NCBI RefSeq assembly: GCF_934643285.1
Contig: NZ_CAKUBT010000007.1
Span: forward strand, 1-64,000
Length of the DNA stretch: 64,000 bases
Origin: an uncultured Ellagibacter sp.
GTDB taxonomy: Bacteria > Actinomycetota > Coriobacteriia > Coriobacteriales > Eggerthellaceae
Direction of reading: 5' to 3'
In this document: positions 35,648 to 44,713 of the stretch, one piece after another
Layout: each line of letters starts with the position of its first letter
Numbering within the stretch: the stretch's first letter is position 1
The notes under the pieces: model-generated
The model's database searches: none
Told to the model about the DNA's origin: nothing
What the model saw: only the letters and a program-made list of their open reading frames with translations
Made by a program: the position numbers and the translations under genes

Positions 35648-36624
35648 CACTCCACCTCGACTTTCAACATATGGCGCACGGACACGATGCCCGCGACTTG
35701 CATGGCAACGGCGATGCACAGAAGCGCCATCCCCGCGAAGCTCGAGAAGAAAGGGCCGAGGAAGTCTTCGCTCACCAGCGAGAACAACGCGACAAGGACA
35801 ATCGGCATCACGCTGACGATGCGGGCCGAAAGCTTTGCCTGGGCGGTCTGGACGCGAAGCGAGCGTGTGAGCTCGAGCTCGCCCTCGACAGTCTCCCGCG
35901 CGGCGTCGAGCACGCGCTCCATGCTCCCCCCCGTTTGATGCTGCACGTCGAGCGCAACGGAAACGAAGGCGAGCTCGGGGACCGAGTTCCTCCCCTGGAA
36001 AACCGAGAGCGCCTCGCGCGTGCTGCCGCCCGTCTCGAGAAGGTGAGCTGCGCGCTGGAACAGTACCCCAACAGAGCCTTTCGTAGCAGCCCCGACCTGC
36101 TGCATCGTCTGGAGAAGCGACTGCCCCGACCGAAAGCACACCGCCATCGAGCGCAATGCGTCGGGAACGGCCTCGCGCATACGCTCGCGCCGCTTGTCCT
36201 CCGAGCTCTTCGCGCAAACCGCGCACGCCGCCGCAACGCAGAAGGCGAGGGCCACGCCGCATATCGGAGCTGCGGTGAGCGCAGCTCCGCCCACTCCGAC
36301 GACGAGCATCGCGACGAGGACGAGCGACAGCACCGATTCCTCGGTTGCCGCAAACCCCCGCCCCTCTGCGGCAGCAAGAACGTTCTCGCCCGTCGCGCGC
36401 ACCTTCGCGCTCCTTAGCGCAAGCCGCGCAGCAGGACGCATGATTCCCACCCCGTTGCGAACAAGCCACGAGAACCAACCCGATTTGCCCCTTTCGGACC
36501 CGATCGAGTATGCGGCGGCACGTGGCCTTTTGCCGAGCACTCCCAAAATGGCATGCATCAAGAAGAGAGCACAGCCAAACGCCGCCAAAACCGCTACAGA
36601 GCGCAAAGCGAGGCTTCCCTCCAT
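35647..36624 (-). CDS. tadB: TadB-like pilus inner-membrane platform protein
   Basis: About 325 residues. N-terminal helix, a hydrophobic pair (ESVLSLVLVAMLVVGVGGAALTA and GVALAFCVAAACAVCA), the cytoplasmic T2SSF domain (MREAVPDALRSMAVCFRSGQSLLQTMQQV), and two C-terminal helices. The start at 36624 follows GAGGAGG at 7 bases and overlaps the end of cpaF by 31 bases. Confidence 0.9.
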   Translation of the reverse strand: MEGSLALRSVAVLAAFGCALFLMHAILGVLGKRPRAAAYSIGSERGKSGWFSWLVRNGVGIMRPAARLALRSAKVRATGENVLAAAEGRGFAATEESVLSLVLVAMLVVGVGGAALTAAPICGVALAFCVAAACAVCAKSSEDKRRERMREAVPDALRSMAVCFRSGQSLLQTMQQVGAATKGSVGVLFQRAAHLLETGGSTREALSVFQGRNSVPELAFVSVALDVQHQTGGSMERVLDAARETVEGELELTRSLRVQTAQAKLSARIVSVMPIVLVALFSLVSEDFLGPFFSSFAGMALLCIAVAMQVAGIVSVRHMLKVEVE

Positions 36625-37919
36625 GAGCACACCTCCTCGTCGGTTGCAATTCTCCTCTTCACCAAGTCACCCACCCACTCAGGCGCAGCGAGCCATGTGC
36701 CCTCCTCGCCGCAGATATCCCGCCGGTATATCGGCTCGACTGCGCAGCCCCTGCCGCCCTCTCCTGGGGAAATGACCGCAATTTGGGACACCATTCGCGA
36801 GCCATCGGCACCGCGGGCCGTCTGGACGATAAGGTCGAAAGCGCTCGCAACCTGCGACTCGATGACGTCGACGGGCAAATCGGCAACGAAGCGCACCATG
36901 GTCACCAAGCGAGAAATCGCCTCCTTCGGGGAGTTCGCATGAAGCGTTGTAAGCGACCCTTCATGCCCCGTGTTCATGGCGGAAAGCATGTCGAGCGCCT
37001 CGCCGCCGCGGCATTCGCCCACGATGATGCGGTCGGGGCGCATGCGCAGCGCGTTCGCGACCAGATCGCGGATAGTGACTTCCCCCACCCCTTCCGCATT
37101 GCGCGGACGAGCCTCTAAGCGCACGACATGAGGATGTTCCAAAAAGCGCAGCTCGGCGGAGTCTTCTATCGTGATAATCCTCTCATCAGGGGGAACATGG
37201 CAAGAAAGGGCATTAAGCAGCGTCGTCTTGCCACTTCCCGTTCCGCCGGAAACAGCGATGCTCTTGCGAGCTCGAACAGCCCAGATGAGCAAGCGCCGCA
37301 CGCTCCGCTCCACAGAGCCGCTCTCCACCATGTCCTGCAAGGTGATGACCCTCGAGGAGAATGTTCGGATCGTGAGCATCGGGCCATCGAGCGCAAGAGG
37401 AGGCACGATGGCGTTCACGCGATGCCCCTGCGCAAGGCGGGCGTTCACCATAGGCGACGACTCGTCGATTCGCCTGCCGAGCGGGCCGATGATGCGGTCG
37501 ATGAGCATCCTCACCTCGTCATCGCTTGCAAAGCAAAACTCGCTTCGATGCAAGACGCCTTCGCGCTCGTAGAACAGGGAGCGCGAACCGTTCACCATGA
37601 TCTCGGTTATCGACTCGTCGGCAAGAAACGCCTCGAGAGGCCCGAAGCCCAGCATGGAATCAATCAGAGTGTCGGCGAGCGCTTCCTGCTCCGCAAGGCC
37701 AGTATCGAAGCGGCCGCTTCCCTCGAACGCTGCCCGGCAAACCGCTCGGATCTCGTTGCGCGCCCGCTCGGGATTGCCCTTGGCAAGCGAGGCGATATCG
37801 TCAGCGGGAAGCTGCTCGCGAACCCGCCCCTTCAACCACTCGAGCATTTCATCGCGAGTCGCCCGAGAAACGGCAGGAGTTTCATTTCCCGCCGCCCGAA
37901 CGCGATCGAGGAGCGTCAT
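36594..37919 (-). CDS. cpaF: CpaF/TadA family pilus-assembly ATPase
   Basis: A 441-residue secretion ATPase that powers Flp pilus assembly. N-terminal helical domain, then ESITEIMVNGSRSLFYEREG, the Walker A GGTGSGKTT (Lys231), Asp box (IITIEDSAELRF), Walker B region (IIVGECRGGEALDML) and His box (MNTGHEGSLTTLHANSP). All catalytic motifs are intact. It overlaps cpaE by 4 bases. Confidence 0.95.
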   Translation of the reverse strand: MTLLDRVRAAGNETPAVSRATRDEMLEWLKGRVREQLPADDIASLAKGNPERARNEIRAVCRAAFEGSGRFDTGLAEQEALADTLIDSMLGFGPLEAFLADESITEIMVNGSRSLFYEREGVLHRSEFCFASDDEVRMLIDRIIGPLGRRIDESSPMVNARLAQGHRVNAIVPPLALDGPMLTIRTFSSRVITLQDMVESGSVERSVRRLLIWAVRARKSIAVSGGTGSGKTTLLNALSCHVPPDERIITIEDSAELRFLEHPHVVRLEARPRNAEGVGEVTIRDLVANALRMRPDRIIVGECRGGEALDMLSAMNTGHEGSLTTLHANSPKEAISRLVTMVRFVADLPVDVIESQVASAFDLIVQTARGADGSRMVSQIAVISPGEGGRGCAVEPIYRRDICGEEGTWLAAPEWVGDLVKRRIATDEEVCSWREASLCAL

Positions 37920-39184
37920 GGGAGCACCCCCTCTCGGCGAGCACGTCTGAAGGAGAATAGCCCGCGCGATAGCGCCTCGGATTCTTCGGATGAAGCCAAT
38001 GAGCCCGCAGCCTCCCCGGCCACCTCGCCCATAAGCTCCCTCACGCTTAGCGCGAAGGGATTGCGCGAGGAAACCAAATCGTAAGCAAGCCCTGTACCGA
38101 GCGCCTGCTCGACTTCCACTCCGCCATCTTTAAGTTCGGCAGCATGCGCACCCTGCATCGCGCACGACACATCGATTGACGAGAACAGCGAACGCTTCGA
38201 GCAGCGATTTGCGACGAATAGGAAGGGTCTTGCCGCAATTCCGCAACGAGCGCACAGCTCGACCGCATGCTTGCATGCCCGAAGAGACGATGCCCTCTGA
38301 TCGACGAGGAACAGCGCCCGAGAAGATCGCTCGAGAAGCACCGCATGCTGCTCTCCCCAGTTTGCGCCCGTGTTTGCAACGATCGCGTCGAAGTGAGCCA
38401 TTGCCGAATCGAGCAGCGCAGGCAATTCGTGCACTATCGTTTCGGATTGCTCGAGCCTTCTCGGTGCAGCGATAAGGCAGAGCCCTTGCTCGTCGCGCGG
38501 CAAATCGGACAGGGGAACAGCGCCGGAAAGCACCTCGTCAATCCCGTAAGCACGCTTGGCCCCGAGCAGTTCGCGCATATCCCCGAATTGGAAGTCGCAA
38601 TCGAGAAGCAGCGTCTTGATTCCCGCCGAAGCTAACGTCGCCGCCGCAACCGCAGATACCGCACTCTTACCCGCGCCGCCGCTTCCACTGACGACGGTAA
38701 TCAGAGTAGCTCGCTTTTCACCTGATGAAACGACAGGTTTTGGCAAAACCGAGCCCGTGCAGGGAACCGCGCAGGGACCAGTCTCCCTTTTGGAATCGCG
38801 CGAGCCCGAAGCTAGCGCACGGACCTGCCGCTTGCGCGCCGCATAACGTTCAGCAAGCACCTGGTGAGTCATTGTCTCATCTATTCCCGCCGCCTTCGTC
38901 CGACTATGAAGCGAGCCGGACGGCTGCGAACAGAGCATCGACACGCGACGCCTTGGATTGTCGCGCTTCACCGCCGCAGCCAAGTTAATCGGCTCGACGT
39001 CGGGGCAAGAGACCACCCATATTTCCTCAATCGAGGCGCTTTTCGCGGCCAAGTCCCGCGCTTCCCGAGCCGTCGTACGAACCGCAAGCCATGGCTGCTC
39101 GAGCAGATTCTCCTCCCGAAGGCCGATAAGCTCGGGGTGACGTGCGCTCTCCTCGTCGGCGCACAACAAAACCTTAGCGTTCAT
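37916..39184 (-). CDS. cpaE: CpaE/TadZ-like ATPase of the Tad locus
   Basis: A 422-residue MinD/ParA-type protein that localises Tad machinery. An N-terminal receiver-like domain (about 1-110) lacks an obvious phospho-acceptor set. The ATPase domain starts at VVSGSGGAGKSAVSAV (deviant Walker A), then LLLDCDFQFGD and VDQRASSLRACKHAV. ATG at 39184 overlaps the cpaB end by 11 bases and follows AAGGGGC. Confidence 0.9.
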   Translation of the reverse strand: MNAKVLLCADEESARHPELIGLREENLLEQPWLAVRTTAREARDLAAKSASIEEIWVVSCPDVEPINLAAAVKRDNPRRRVSMLCSQPSGSLHSRTKAAGIDETMTHQVLAERYAARKRQVRALASGSRDSKRETGPCAVPCTGSVLPKPVVSSGEKRATLITVVSGSGGAGKSAVSAVAAATLASAGIKTLLLDCDFQFGDMRELLGAKRAYGIDEVLSGAVPLSDLPRDEQGLCLIAAPRRLEQSETIVHELPALLDSAMAHFDAIVANTGANWGEQHAVLLERSSRALFLVDQRASSLRACKHAVELCARCGIAARPFLFVANRCSKRSLFSSIDVSCAMQGAHAAELKDGGVEVEQALGTGLAYDLVSSRNPFALSVRELMGEVAGEAAGSLASSEESEALSRGLFSFRRARREGVLP

Positions 39185-40028
39185 GGGAAGCCCCTTCTCC
39201 AGAGTCGAGGTCGGAAGCAGGCGCCGGCAAGGCGCCCTCAGCCTGTGATGCGTCAGCAGCCGCGGACCGATCGTCAGGTTGCGAAACCTGAGACGAACCC
39301 GAATCAAACGCCACATCCGACCTCCGTTGGACACTCGACCCTTTCTGACCCTCGTTCGCATCGAGAGACATCGACACCGTCGGCTCGGGAACGTCTTCGC
39401 CAGGAAGGGTGAAATACAGCTCCGATCCCTGCGCAACCGATACGATTTCCTGAACATTCGCAGGGTCGAGCGCAAGCGTTACCCATGAAACGGAATCGGC
39501 CCCCGATTTCGACGAAGAGCTCGCATTCGTTGCAAGCACCAAAACGCTATGGGCGATGAGCGTCGTTCCCGCCGAGCCCGTCGCGTACACGTCGACGAAC
39601 ATACCTGGGCGAAGCGCGCCCCCGACCGTTTGCACATCGCGCGCAGGAACGCTGACGGCGGTCAGCTCGCCGGGAACCTCGATGGAAGATGACGACTCCT
39701 CGAACCGCCTTGAGGTCAGCACCTCGCCTTTCAGCACCGTTGAGGTCACCTGCTTGCCAAGGACGTCGCCATCCTGCGTAAGGGGGTCTTCGGGCAGAAG
39801 CGCCGTGACCCACATCCGCTTCTCGAAAGAAGAGGCATCGACCACTTCGCCAGCTGCGATGTCCCTTTTCGCCACACACACCTCGACTTGCTCGCCGCCA
39901 AAACGCTCGAGCGCCTCGGCGCGCGCCGCATCGACCTGCGCACCCGCATCCTGCAGGTACATAAACACGCAGACGGCGCATAACACGCCGCATGCGATGC
40001 CGATGATCCACGATTTCGTTCGTCTCAT
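39174..40028 (-). CDS. cpaB: CpaB/RcpC-like SAF-domain protein, first gene of the Tad operon
   Basis: About 284 residues: N-terminal membrane helix (SWIIGIACGVLCAVCVFMYL), SAF domain (VEVCVAKRDIAAGEVVDASSFEKRM; GKQVTSTVLKGEVLTSRRF), then the RcpC C-terminal region (VSVPARDVQTVGGALRPGMFVDVYAT) and a disordered Ser/Asp-rich tail. In Gram-negatives it works with a secretin. None is present here, as expected in a single-membrane cell. ATG at 40028 follows GCGGAGG. Confidence 0.9.
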   Translation of the reverse strand: MRRTKSWIIGIACGVLCAVCVFMYLQDAGAQVDAARAEALERFGGEQVEVCVAKRDIAAGEVVDASSFEKRMWVTALLPEDPLTQDGDVLGKQVTSTVLKGEVLTSRRFEESSSSIEVPGELTAVSVPARDVQTVGGALRPGMFVDVYATGSAGTTLIAHSVLVLATNASSSSKSGADSVSWVTLALDPANVQEIVSVAQGSELYFTLPGEDVPEPTVSMSLDANEGQKGSSVQRRSDVAFDSGSSQVSQPDDRSAAADASQAEGALPAPASDLDSGEGASHER

Positions 40029-40356
40029 GAGTCCTCCGCTCATCCAAGTGAAGGACATGCTAGCGAGCGATTCAGGCACAACTCGAGCAAATAGCTTCTC
40101 GAAAACCCACGCCTTATCCGCAGGGATTAGTCAGCTTTTCCGAAAATGCGCGCAAAAACCTGGCAGTAAGTCCCTGAATACGCGCCATTTCTCGGCAGAA
40201 ACGAGACGCGAAATCGAAAAAACCTTGCAGAAACCCGGCAGGAACCTGGCACGACGTCGACGGAAAACAGGCAGGCCCGACGAGCCGTCAAGACGCGAAC
40301 AATCCTCCGCCGAAAGAAAAAACGGGCCACGGAAAACCCGTGACCCGTCGAATACC
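40029..40356. other. Region between tRNA-Val and the Tad operon with degenerate short repeats
   Basis: Between about 40150 and 40255 a unit resembling AACCTGGCAG recurs four or five times with changes (AACCTTGCAG, AACCCGGCAG, AACCTGGCAC). No gene is supported. It should contain the Tad operon promoter, which I could not pick out, plus the tRNA terminator at 40313-40348. Confidence 0.5.
40313..40348 (-). terminator. Terminator after tRNA-Val
   Basis: An 11-bp stem with one G-T pair (40338-40348 with 40322-40332) and a 5-nt loop is followed on the minus strand by TTTTTTCTTT. It lies 9 bases past the tRNA CCA end. Confidence 0.88.
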
Positions 40357-40431
40357 TGGTGGTCGCTGAGGGATTTGAACCCCCGACCCAGTGCTTGTAA
40401 GGCACTTGCGCTCCCGCTGCGCCAAGCGACC
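40357..40431 (-). tRNA. tRNA-Val, anticodon TAC
   Basis: A complete cloverleaf on the minus strand with encoded CCA. Acceptor GGTCGCT pairs with AGCGACC (discriminator A), the D arm contains GCGCAGCGGGAGCGC, the anticodon loop is CTTACAA with TAC at 40399-40397, and the T arm has GGGTTCAAATCCC. It reads GUA valine codons. The upstream gene on this strand is the acetyltransferase. Confidence 0.96.
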
Positions 40432-40471
40432 ATGATTGCACGAATGCGCCTCAGTATTGTCCCACACCTTC

Positions 40472-41293
40472 CTAGCGAGCGCAATATGGTGTGAACCCGA
40501 AGTGCTCTTGGAGCGCCGCCGAGACCGCAGCATCGTCTTCGAGCGGAGTCTTCTCGCTCACGCCGGATTCGCGCACGTTCAACACCCCGCGGCCGATGCT
40601 TTTGAAGCCGGAAGCCGTGCGGATATTCGCCATCACGGTATCGCGGAACACGGTCCCAGGCTGTGAACAGGCCAAACTCAACGCTGCAAAATCAATATCC
40701 TCGACAGCGGCAAGGCAGAACTCAAGCTCAGTCTGGCGCCTCGACGGACCCTCGTCGCCATACAGGTCGCGCTTCGCCTGCGAAATCCGGTCGATGGCCC
40801 ACCAGTGCTCGTCGATACGGCGCGGAATGTACACCTCGCCGCGAACCGTCTGCTCACGCTCGTCGCAGATGACAAGCGAGCCCGCGGGAAGCGGTCCGCC
40901 GAACCCGACGTCGACTGAAAGCAGCTCCCCGTCGAGGGAAACAAGTGTGCCCCGGTGGTTGATCGGCATGCGCCCTTCCCTGCCGCGGACAGCTCGGCTG
41001 AGGCAGGGACGCACCTCGAAGCCCACCGAACGAAGCAGCAGCTCGAACATCTTGTTCAGCTCGAAGCAAAATCCACCATGCCGATCGACAACGATCTTTT
41101 GATAGAGGTCGCCCATCTCAAGAGAGGGCGCTTCCCCAAGCGCAACCAAATCGGCGGTTTCGAACGGGACGCTGCACTGATGCGCATACACCAGGCCGTC
41201 GAGCGTCTCTCTCGTCACCGGGGCGTCGCCTTCCCATCCGATTCTCGTCAAGTACGCCGAAGTCATAACGTCGTTGAGCATCTCCATCGCCAT
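40472..41293 (-). CDS. Arylamine N-acetyltransferase
   Basis: A 273-residue NAT enzyme that transfers acetyl groups from acetyl-CoA to aromatic amines or hydrazines. The catalytic triad is visible: Cys76 in RHGGFCFELN, His113 in INHRGTLV, Asp128 in SVDVGFGG. The N-terminal motif YLTRIGW and the SVPFET segment are typical. ATG at 41293 follows GGAGGAGG at about 7 bases. In a gut or environmental aromatic degrader it may detoxify or acylate aromatic amines; that is inference. Confidence 0.93.
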   Translation of the reverse strand: MAMEMLNDVMTSAYLTRIGWEGDAPVTRETLDGLVYAHQCSVPFETADLVALGEAPSLEMGDLYQKIVVDRHGGFCFELNKMFELLLRSVGFEVRPCLSRAVRGREGRMPINHRGTLVSLDGELLSVDVGFGGPLPAGSLVICDEREQTVRGEVYIPRRIDEHWWAIDRISQAKRDLYGDEGPSRRQTELEFCLAAVEDIDFAALSLACSQPGTVFRDTVMANIRTASGFKSIGRGVLNVRESGVSEKTPLEDDAAVSAALQEHFGFTPYCAR

Positions 41294-41382
41294 AGAGGGC
41301 CTCCTCCGCAAATCGCCGCGTTTCCCATCGGTTCCATATTACTAGAGCAAGCCGCATATATCAGCTACACTCCAATTGAGTG

Positions 41383-41410
41383 TTGACTTGCCCTTGTTGC
41401 AGCGTATCTT
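41383..41410 (+). promoter_or_regulatory. Sigma-70-type promoter for the gene at 41452
   Basis: -35 TTGACT (41383-41388), 16-bp spacer, -10 TATCTT (41405-41410). This is about 35 bases upstream of the start codon. Confidence 0.6.
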
Positions 41411-41451
41411 GCATAGCAGGAACGCGTATTGCCGAGCCGAAGGGGGACGCC

Positions 41452-41910
41452 ATGGGATCCTACGAACGCGAACAGCAGATGATTGCCGACAAGACAGCCT
41501 CGCGAGGAGAAACCGCGCGACGGTATTTCGCGGAGCTCGATTCCCAGCTCAACGAGGAGACGTCGCATCTCTCCCATCGACCCGACTACTCGAAAACGCT
41601 CTTCGCTCCCGAAAACGACGACATCTACCGCGAGTTCTGTTCCTTCGTCGACCTTCCCGAGCCACGCCATTTCGACGATATCGAAGACCCGATCTCCGTC
41701 GATGGGCGCACTGCCGCCGACGTTTACTTCGCCATGAAATCGAAGAACGACCGCATCGTCGCCATCGACGGCGCGGCCGTCTATAACATGCTCGTGAAAC
41801 TTCGCACGCAGCCCGAGATCGCCAACAAGGTGCTCAACTTCCGTCCCACCTGCTACCAGGGAGGATGCGGCTCAAAGGACGCTGGCTTCGACCTGGGGTA
41901 TTACGACTAG
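41452..41910 (+). CDS. Conserved-looking cytoplasmic protein, function unknown
   Basis: A 152-residue acidic protein without signal peptide or membrane segment. N-terminal helices (EREQQMIADKTASRGETARRYFAEL), a middle with many acidic residues, and a C-terminal Cys-containing CYQGGCGSKDAGFD. ATG follows AAGGGGGACGCC. It is monocistronic with a clear promoter. No family is recognised. Confidence 0.75.
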   Translation: MGSYEREQQMIADKTASRGETARRYFAELDSQLNEETSHLSHRPDYSKTLFAPENDDIYREFCSFVDLPEPRHFDDIEDPISVDGRTAADVYFAMKSKNDRIVAIDGAAVYNMLVKLRTQPEIANKVLNFRPTCYQGGCGSKDAGFDLGYYD

Positions 41911-42116
41911 GAAGGCACCCGAGCAAGCCGCACACCCGGTGGAAAACAGGCTCGCCTGCGAAGGGCGCGAGGTAGCTCACCCGCGCAAGGCTAGCTTTGC
42001 GCCCGTTCCATAACAAAGCCGCGCGATTCGTCCCATAATTCCCGCACCGCCCAAACGAACCCCCGCGCACCGCATACTGAAACGAAAGCACACGCCACCC
42101 TACCCGAGGAGTTCGC

Positions 42117-43196
42117 ATGCAAACCAGCAATGCGCTTTTGCTCGATATCGTGGGCGCCTCCCGAACTCGATTCGTCATTCCCCCTTATCAGCGGGCGTAT
42201 TCGTGGAAGCGCCGCCAATGCGAAGAGCTCTGGCTCGACATTTTCCGCGCCGCACGGTCCGCCTCGCAGCACTTCGTGGGAACGCTTCTCTACGCCCCCG
42301 AGAAAAGCGACGAGAACGGCAACGACCGTTTCTCCATCGTGGACGGCCAGCAGCGCACGACGACCATCTCGCTTATCCTGGTCGCGCTCGTTCGCCACCT
42401 GAGAAACACGGGCACCACCCTCGCCCATACTACGGCAGGCGAAATCGAGGCGCGCTACCTTTTACTCGACGGCGACTCGAACCTCCCTGGCAAGCTCGTG
42501 CTTTCCCGAGGAGACCGCACCTCCTACTTCGACGCGCTGCACGGGGCCGCTCCCGATGCGATCGCCTCGGAGTCCATCGCGCACAACCTCGCGTTCTTCA
42601 GCGAGAAAATGGCCGAGCCCGATTTCGACGCCGAAGCGCTCTGGCAGGGGCTCAACCTGCTTTCCGTCATCTTCGCCGAAGTCGAGAAAACGGAGAGCGC
42701 ACAGCCGATCTTCGAGAGTTTGAACTCCAAAGGTGCACCTCTTACCACCGCTGACCTGGTACGAAACTATCTTCTGCTTGCCGAAACGCACACGCAGCAA
42801 ACCTATCTCTACGACACGTATTGGAGCATCATCGAGAGCCTGTTCGTGCCCGACCCTGGTTCTCTTCGGCTCGATAACGCGATCCAAGGATGGCTTTCGA
42901 TTAGGTTCCGAAAGGTTCGTGCGCACGGGCCCGGCGAGGTGTACAGCATCTTCAAGCGCTACGTCGAGGACGACTACACCGGCACGACCGAGGACCTTTT
43001 GCGGGAGCTGCGCAACTTCTGCTTCGTCTGGGCGGAAAACTACCGCTACCACGCGGTGAAGAAGTTCCGCACCATGGATTGGGCTGTTAACGGCGCACCC
43101 ACATTGACCAGCGGGTTCACCCGCCAGAAAGCCCACAACGAAGCATATGCGCAACGCGTGCGCGCCGAGATGCGCAACACAGACGCGACGCTTTAG
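42117..43196 (+). CDS. DUF262 (GmrS-like) protein, first of tandem pair
   Basis: A 359-residue protein with the DUF262 NTPase-like motifs IPPYQRAYSW (21-30) and IVDGQQRTT (74-82), then a helical region including IFESLNSKGAPLTTADLVRNYLL. In GmrSD-type restriction systems this domain is coupled to a DUF1524 HNH nuclease; here the protein ends about where that nuclease would begin. It is followed after 10 bases by a paralogue. It may be part of a defence or regulatory system using NTP hydrolysis; function unproven. Confidence 0.88.
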   Translation: MQTSNALLLDIVGASRTRFVIPPYQRAYSWKRRQCEELWLDIFRAARSASQHFVGTLLYAPEKSDENGNDRFSIVDGQQRTTTISLILVALVRHLRNTGTTLAHTTAGEIEARYLLLDGDSNLPGKLVLSRGDRTSYFDALHGAAPDAIASESIAHNLAFFSEKMAEPDFDAEALWQGLNLLSVIFAEVEKTESAQPIFESLNSKGAPLTTADLVRNYLLLAETHTQQTYLYDTYWSIIESLFVPDPGSLRLDNAIQGWLSIRFRKVRAHGPGEVYSIFKRYVEDDYTGTTEDLLRELRNFCFVWAENYRYHAVKKFRTMDWAVNGAPTLTSGFTRQKAHNEAYAQRVRAEMRNTDATL

Positions 43197-43206
43197 GAGA
43201 GATGGC

Positions 43207-44256
43207 ATGAAAACGACGCAGCGCACCTTCCTCGATTACCTCGGGGCACCGCACACGCACTTCATCATTCCCGTCTACCAGCGCGTCTACACCTGGAGCG
43301 ACAAGCAATGCGCGACGCTCTGGCGCGACTGCGCGCATGCGGGCGAGACGCAAAGCGAGCACTTCATCGGGACGGTGCTCTATTCGCCCGACCCGGAGCT
43401 CACAAGCGCGCAGACCCAAGCAATCGACATCATCGACGGGCAGCAGCGCACGGCAACGATTTCGCTGCTCATCGCCGCGTTGGCCGACTATCTGGAAGAA
43501 CAGGGAATGACCCTCGAAGACGGAACCGACGCAGCCGAGCTTCGCACGCGGTTCCTCTTTGCGGACGAGCGCAATCCCGAGGAAGCTTCGCGCAAGGAGA
43601 AGCTGACCCTCTCGCGGCTCGACAGGGAGACCATGACCGCGGTGCTCAACCACACCGAGCCTCCCGAGGAGGACGACCTGTCGAAAAACGTCGTCTCCAA
43701 CTACCAGCGCTTCAAAAGCTACCTGCAAGCCGAATCCGATGCGGAAACGATATGGCGAGGCCTCAAGCAACTGACCATCATCGCCGCCGAGGTCGAGGAA
43801 AGCGACCATCCCCAAACGGTGTTCGAGAGCCTGAACTCGAAGGGAATGCCGCTCACCACAGCGGACCTTGCGAGGAACCTCTTGTTCTCCGACGTCGAGT
43901 ACGAGGAGCAGGAGCGGCTCTACGATCATTACTGGAAACCCATCGAGAACCTGTTCGCGGATGACGATGACGACGCCACGAGCATGAACGCCGCGTTGCG
44001 CGGATGGCTCGCCGTGAAGGCGCCGCGCCTGCGCAGCAGGGCGAGCGACGATGTCTACGACGCGCTCAAAGCGTTCTTGCAAACCGAGAACCACGCAGAT
44101 ACCGAATCGTTGCTGCGTGGATTCAAGGGCTTTTGCGAAACGTTCCGCGCCCGCTCCCAGTCGAAGGGAGCGCGAACCGCCGATATGCACACGACCTGGG
44201 GAATCGGCGGAAGAACAAAGGGGCTGCCCGTCGATCGAAGTCTCTTCGGGGAATGA
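43207..44256 (+). CDS. DUF262 (GmrS-like) protein, second of tandem pair
   Basis: A 349-residue paralogue of the gene before it, with IPVYQRVYTW (21-30), IIDGQQRTATIS (75-86) and VFESLNSKGMPLTTADLARNLLF. It also lacks a DUF1524 nuclease domain. ATG at 43207 follows AGGAGAGATGGC. The pair probably arose by duplication and may act as a heteromer. C-terminal 90 residues differ most between the two. Confidence 0.88.
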   Translation: MKTTQRTFLDYLGAPHTHFIIPVYQRVYTWSDKQCATLWRDCAHAGETQSEHFIGTVLYSPDPELTSAQTQAIDIIDGQQRTATISLLIAALADYLEEQGMTLEDGTDAAELRTRFLFADERNPEEASRKEKLTLSRLDRETMTAVLNHTEPPEEDDLSKNVVSNYQRFKSYLQAESDAETIWRGLKQLTIIAAEVEESDHPQTVFESLNSKGMPLTTADLARNLLFSDVEYEEQERLYDHYWKPIENLFADDDDDATSMNAALRGWLAVKAPRLRSRASDDVYDALKAFLQTENHADTESLLRGFKGFCETFRARSQSKGARTADMHTTWGIGGRTKGLPVDRSLFGE

Positions 44257-44340
44257 TCGCGCCAGCTTGCGGGCAGCATCGTGTCCGCAAGCAAACGCCC
44301 CGGCTGATGCCGCGGGTCCCGCCGAGAACCCCCGCCCACG

Positions 44341-44619
44341 CTACGCCGGGTCGGCGGAGTTCAGCCTGATGGCGCACGCCTGGAGCTCGTCGACCAGCTC
44401 CATCGTGAGAGGCTCCGCAAGCTCTTCGCCCGCCTCCAGCTCGGCGTCGAGCGCAAAGCAGCGCCTTACGAACGCCTCGTTTTCGGCATCGAACATCTTA
44501 AGCTCGCGCGCGGCGCGAAAGCCGTCTTCCACATCGGTCGACTTCGCGATGCGCCACAACAGCAGCGTCACCAGCCGAACCGACCCACGAAACCGCTTGT
44601 CAACAGGCACTTCAGCCAT
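44341..44619 (-). CDS. Small acidic helical protein, function unknown
   Basis: A 92-residue protein, mostly helical by composition (RLVTLLLWRIAKSTDVEDGFRAARELKMFDAENEAFVRRCFALDAELEAGEELAEPLTMELVDELQAC). AAAGGGGGAACA before ATG is a good ribosome site. It is convergent with the DUF262 pair and downstream of the MoxR operon on the same strand, separated from it by a hairpin. Not recognised. Confidence 0.7.
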   Translation of the reverse strand: MAEVPVDKRFRGSVRLVTLLLWRIAKSTDVEDGFRAARELKMFDAENEAFVRRCFALDAELEAGEELAEPLTMELVDELQACAIRLNSADPA

Positions 44620-44639
44620 TGTTCCCCCTTTTTATGCGA

Positions 44640-44676
44640 AGGCGCCTGCCAAGCCGCAGCGGCCCGGCAGGCGCCT
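44640..44676 (-). terminator. Hairpin after the MoxR-methyltransferase gene
   Basis: An 11-bp stem (AGGCGCCTGCC at 44640-44650, GGCAGGCGCCT at 44666-44676). The T-tract on the minus strand is poor, so it may act as a partial terminator or message-end hairpin. Confidence 0.5.
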
Positions 44677-44713
44677 CACTCCCTCTGCAAGGCACGACGC
44701 CTAGCCGCAAAGT

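Noticed and set aside
34718..36649. 643-codon minus-strand frame spanning tadC and tadB
   Set aside because: Only the last 309 codons match TadC; the upstream part is the wrong frame of tadB. The true start overlaps the tadB stop.
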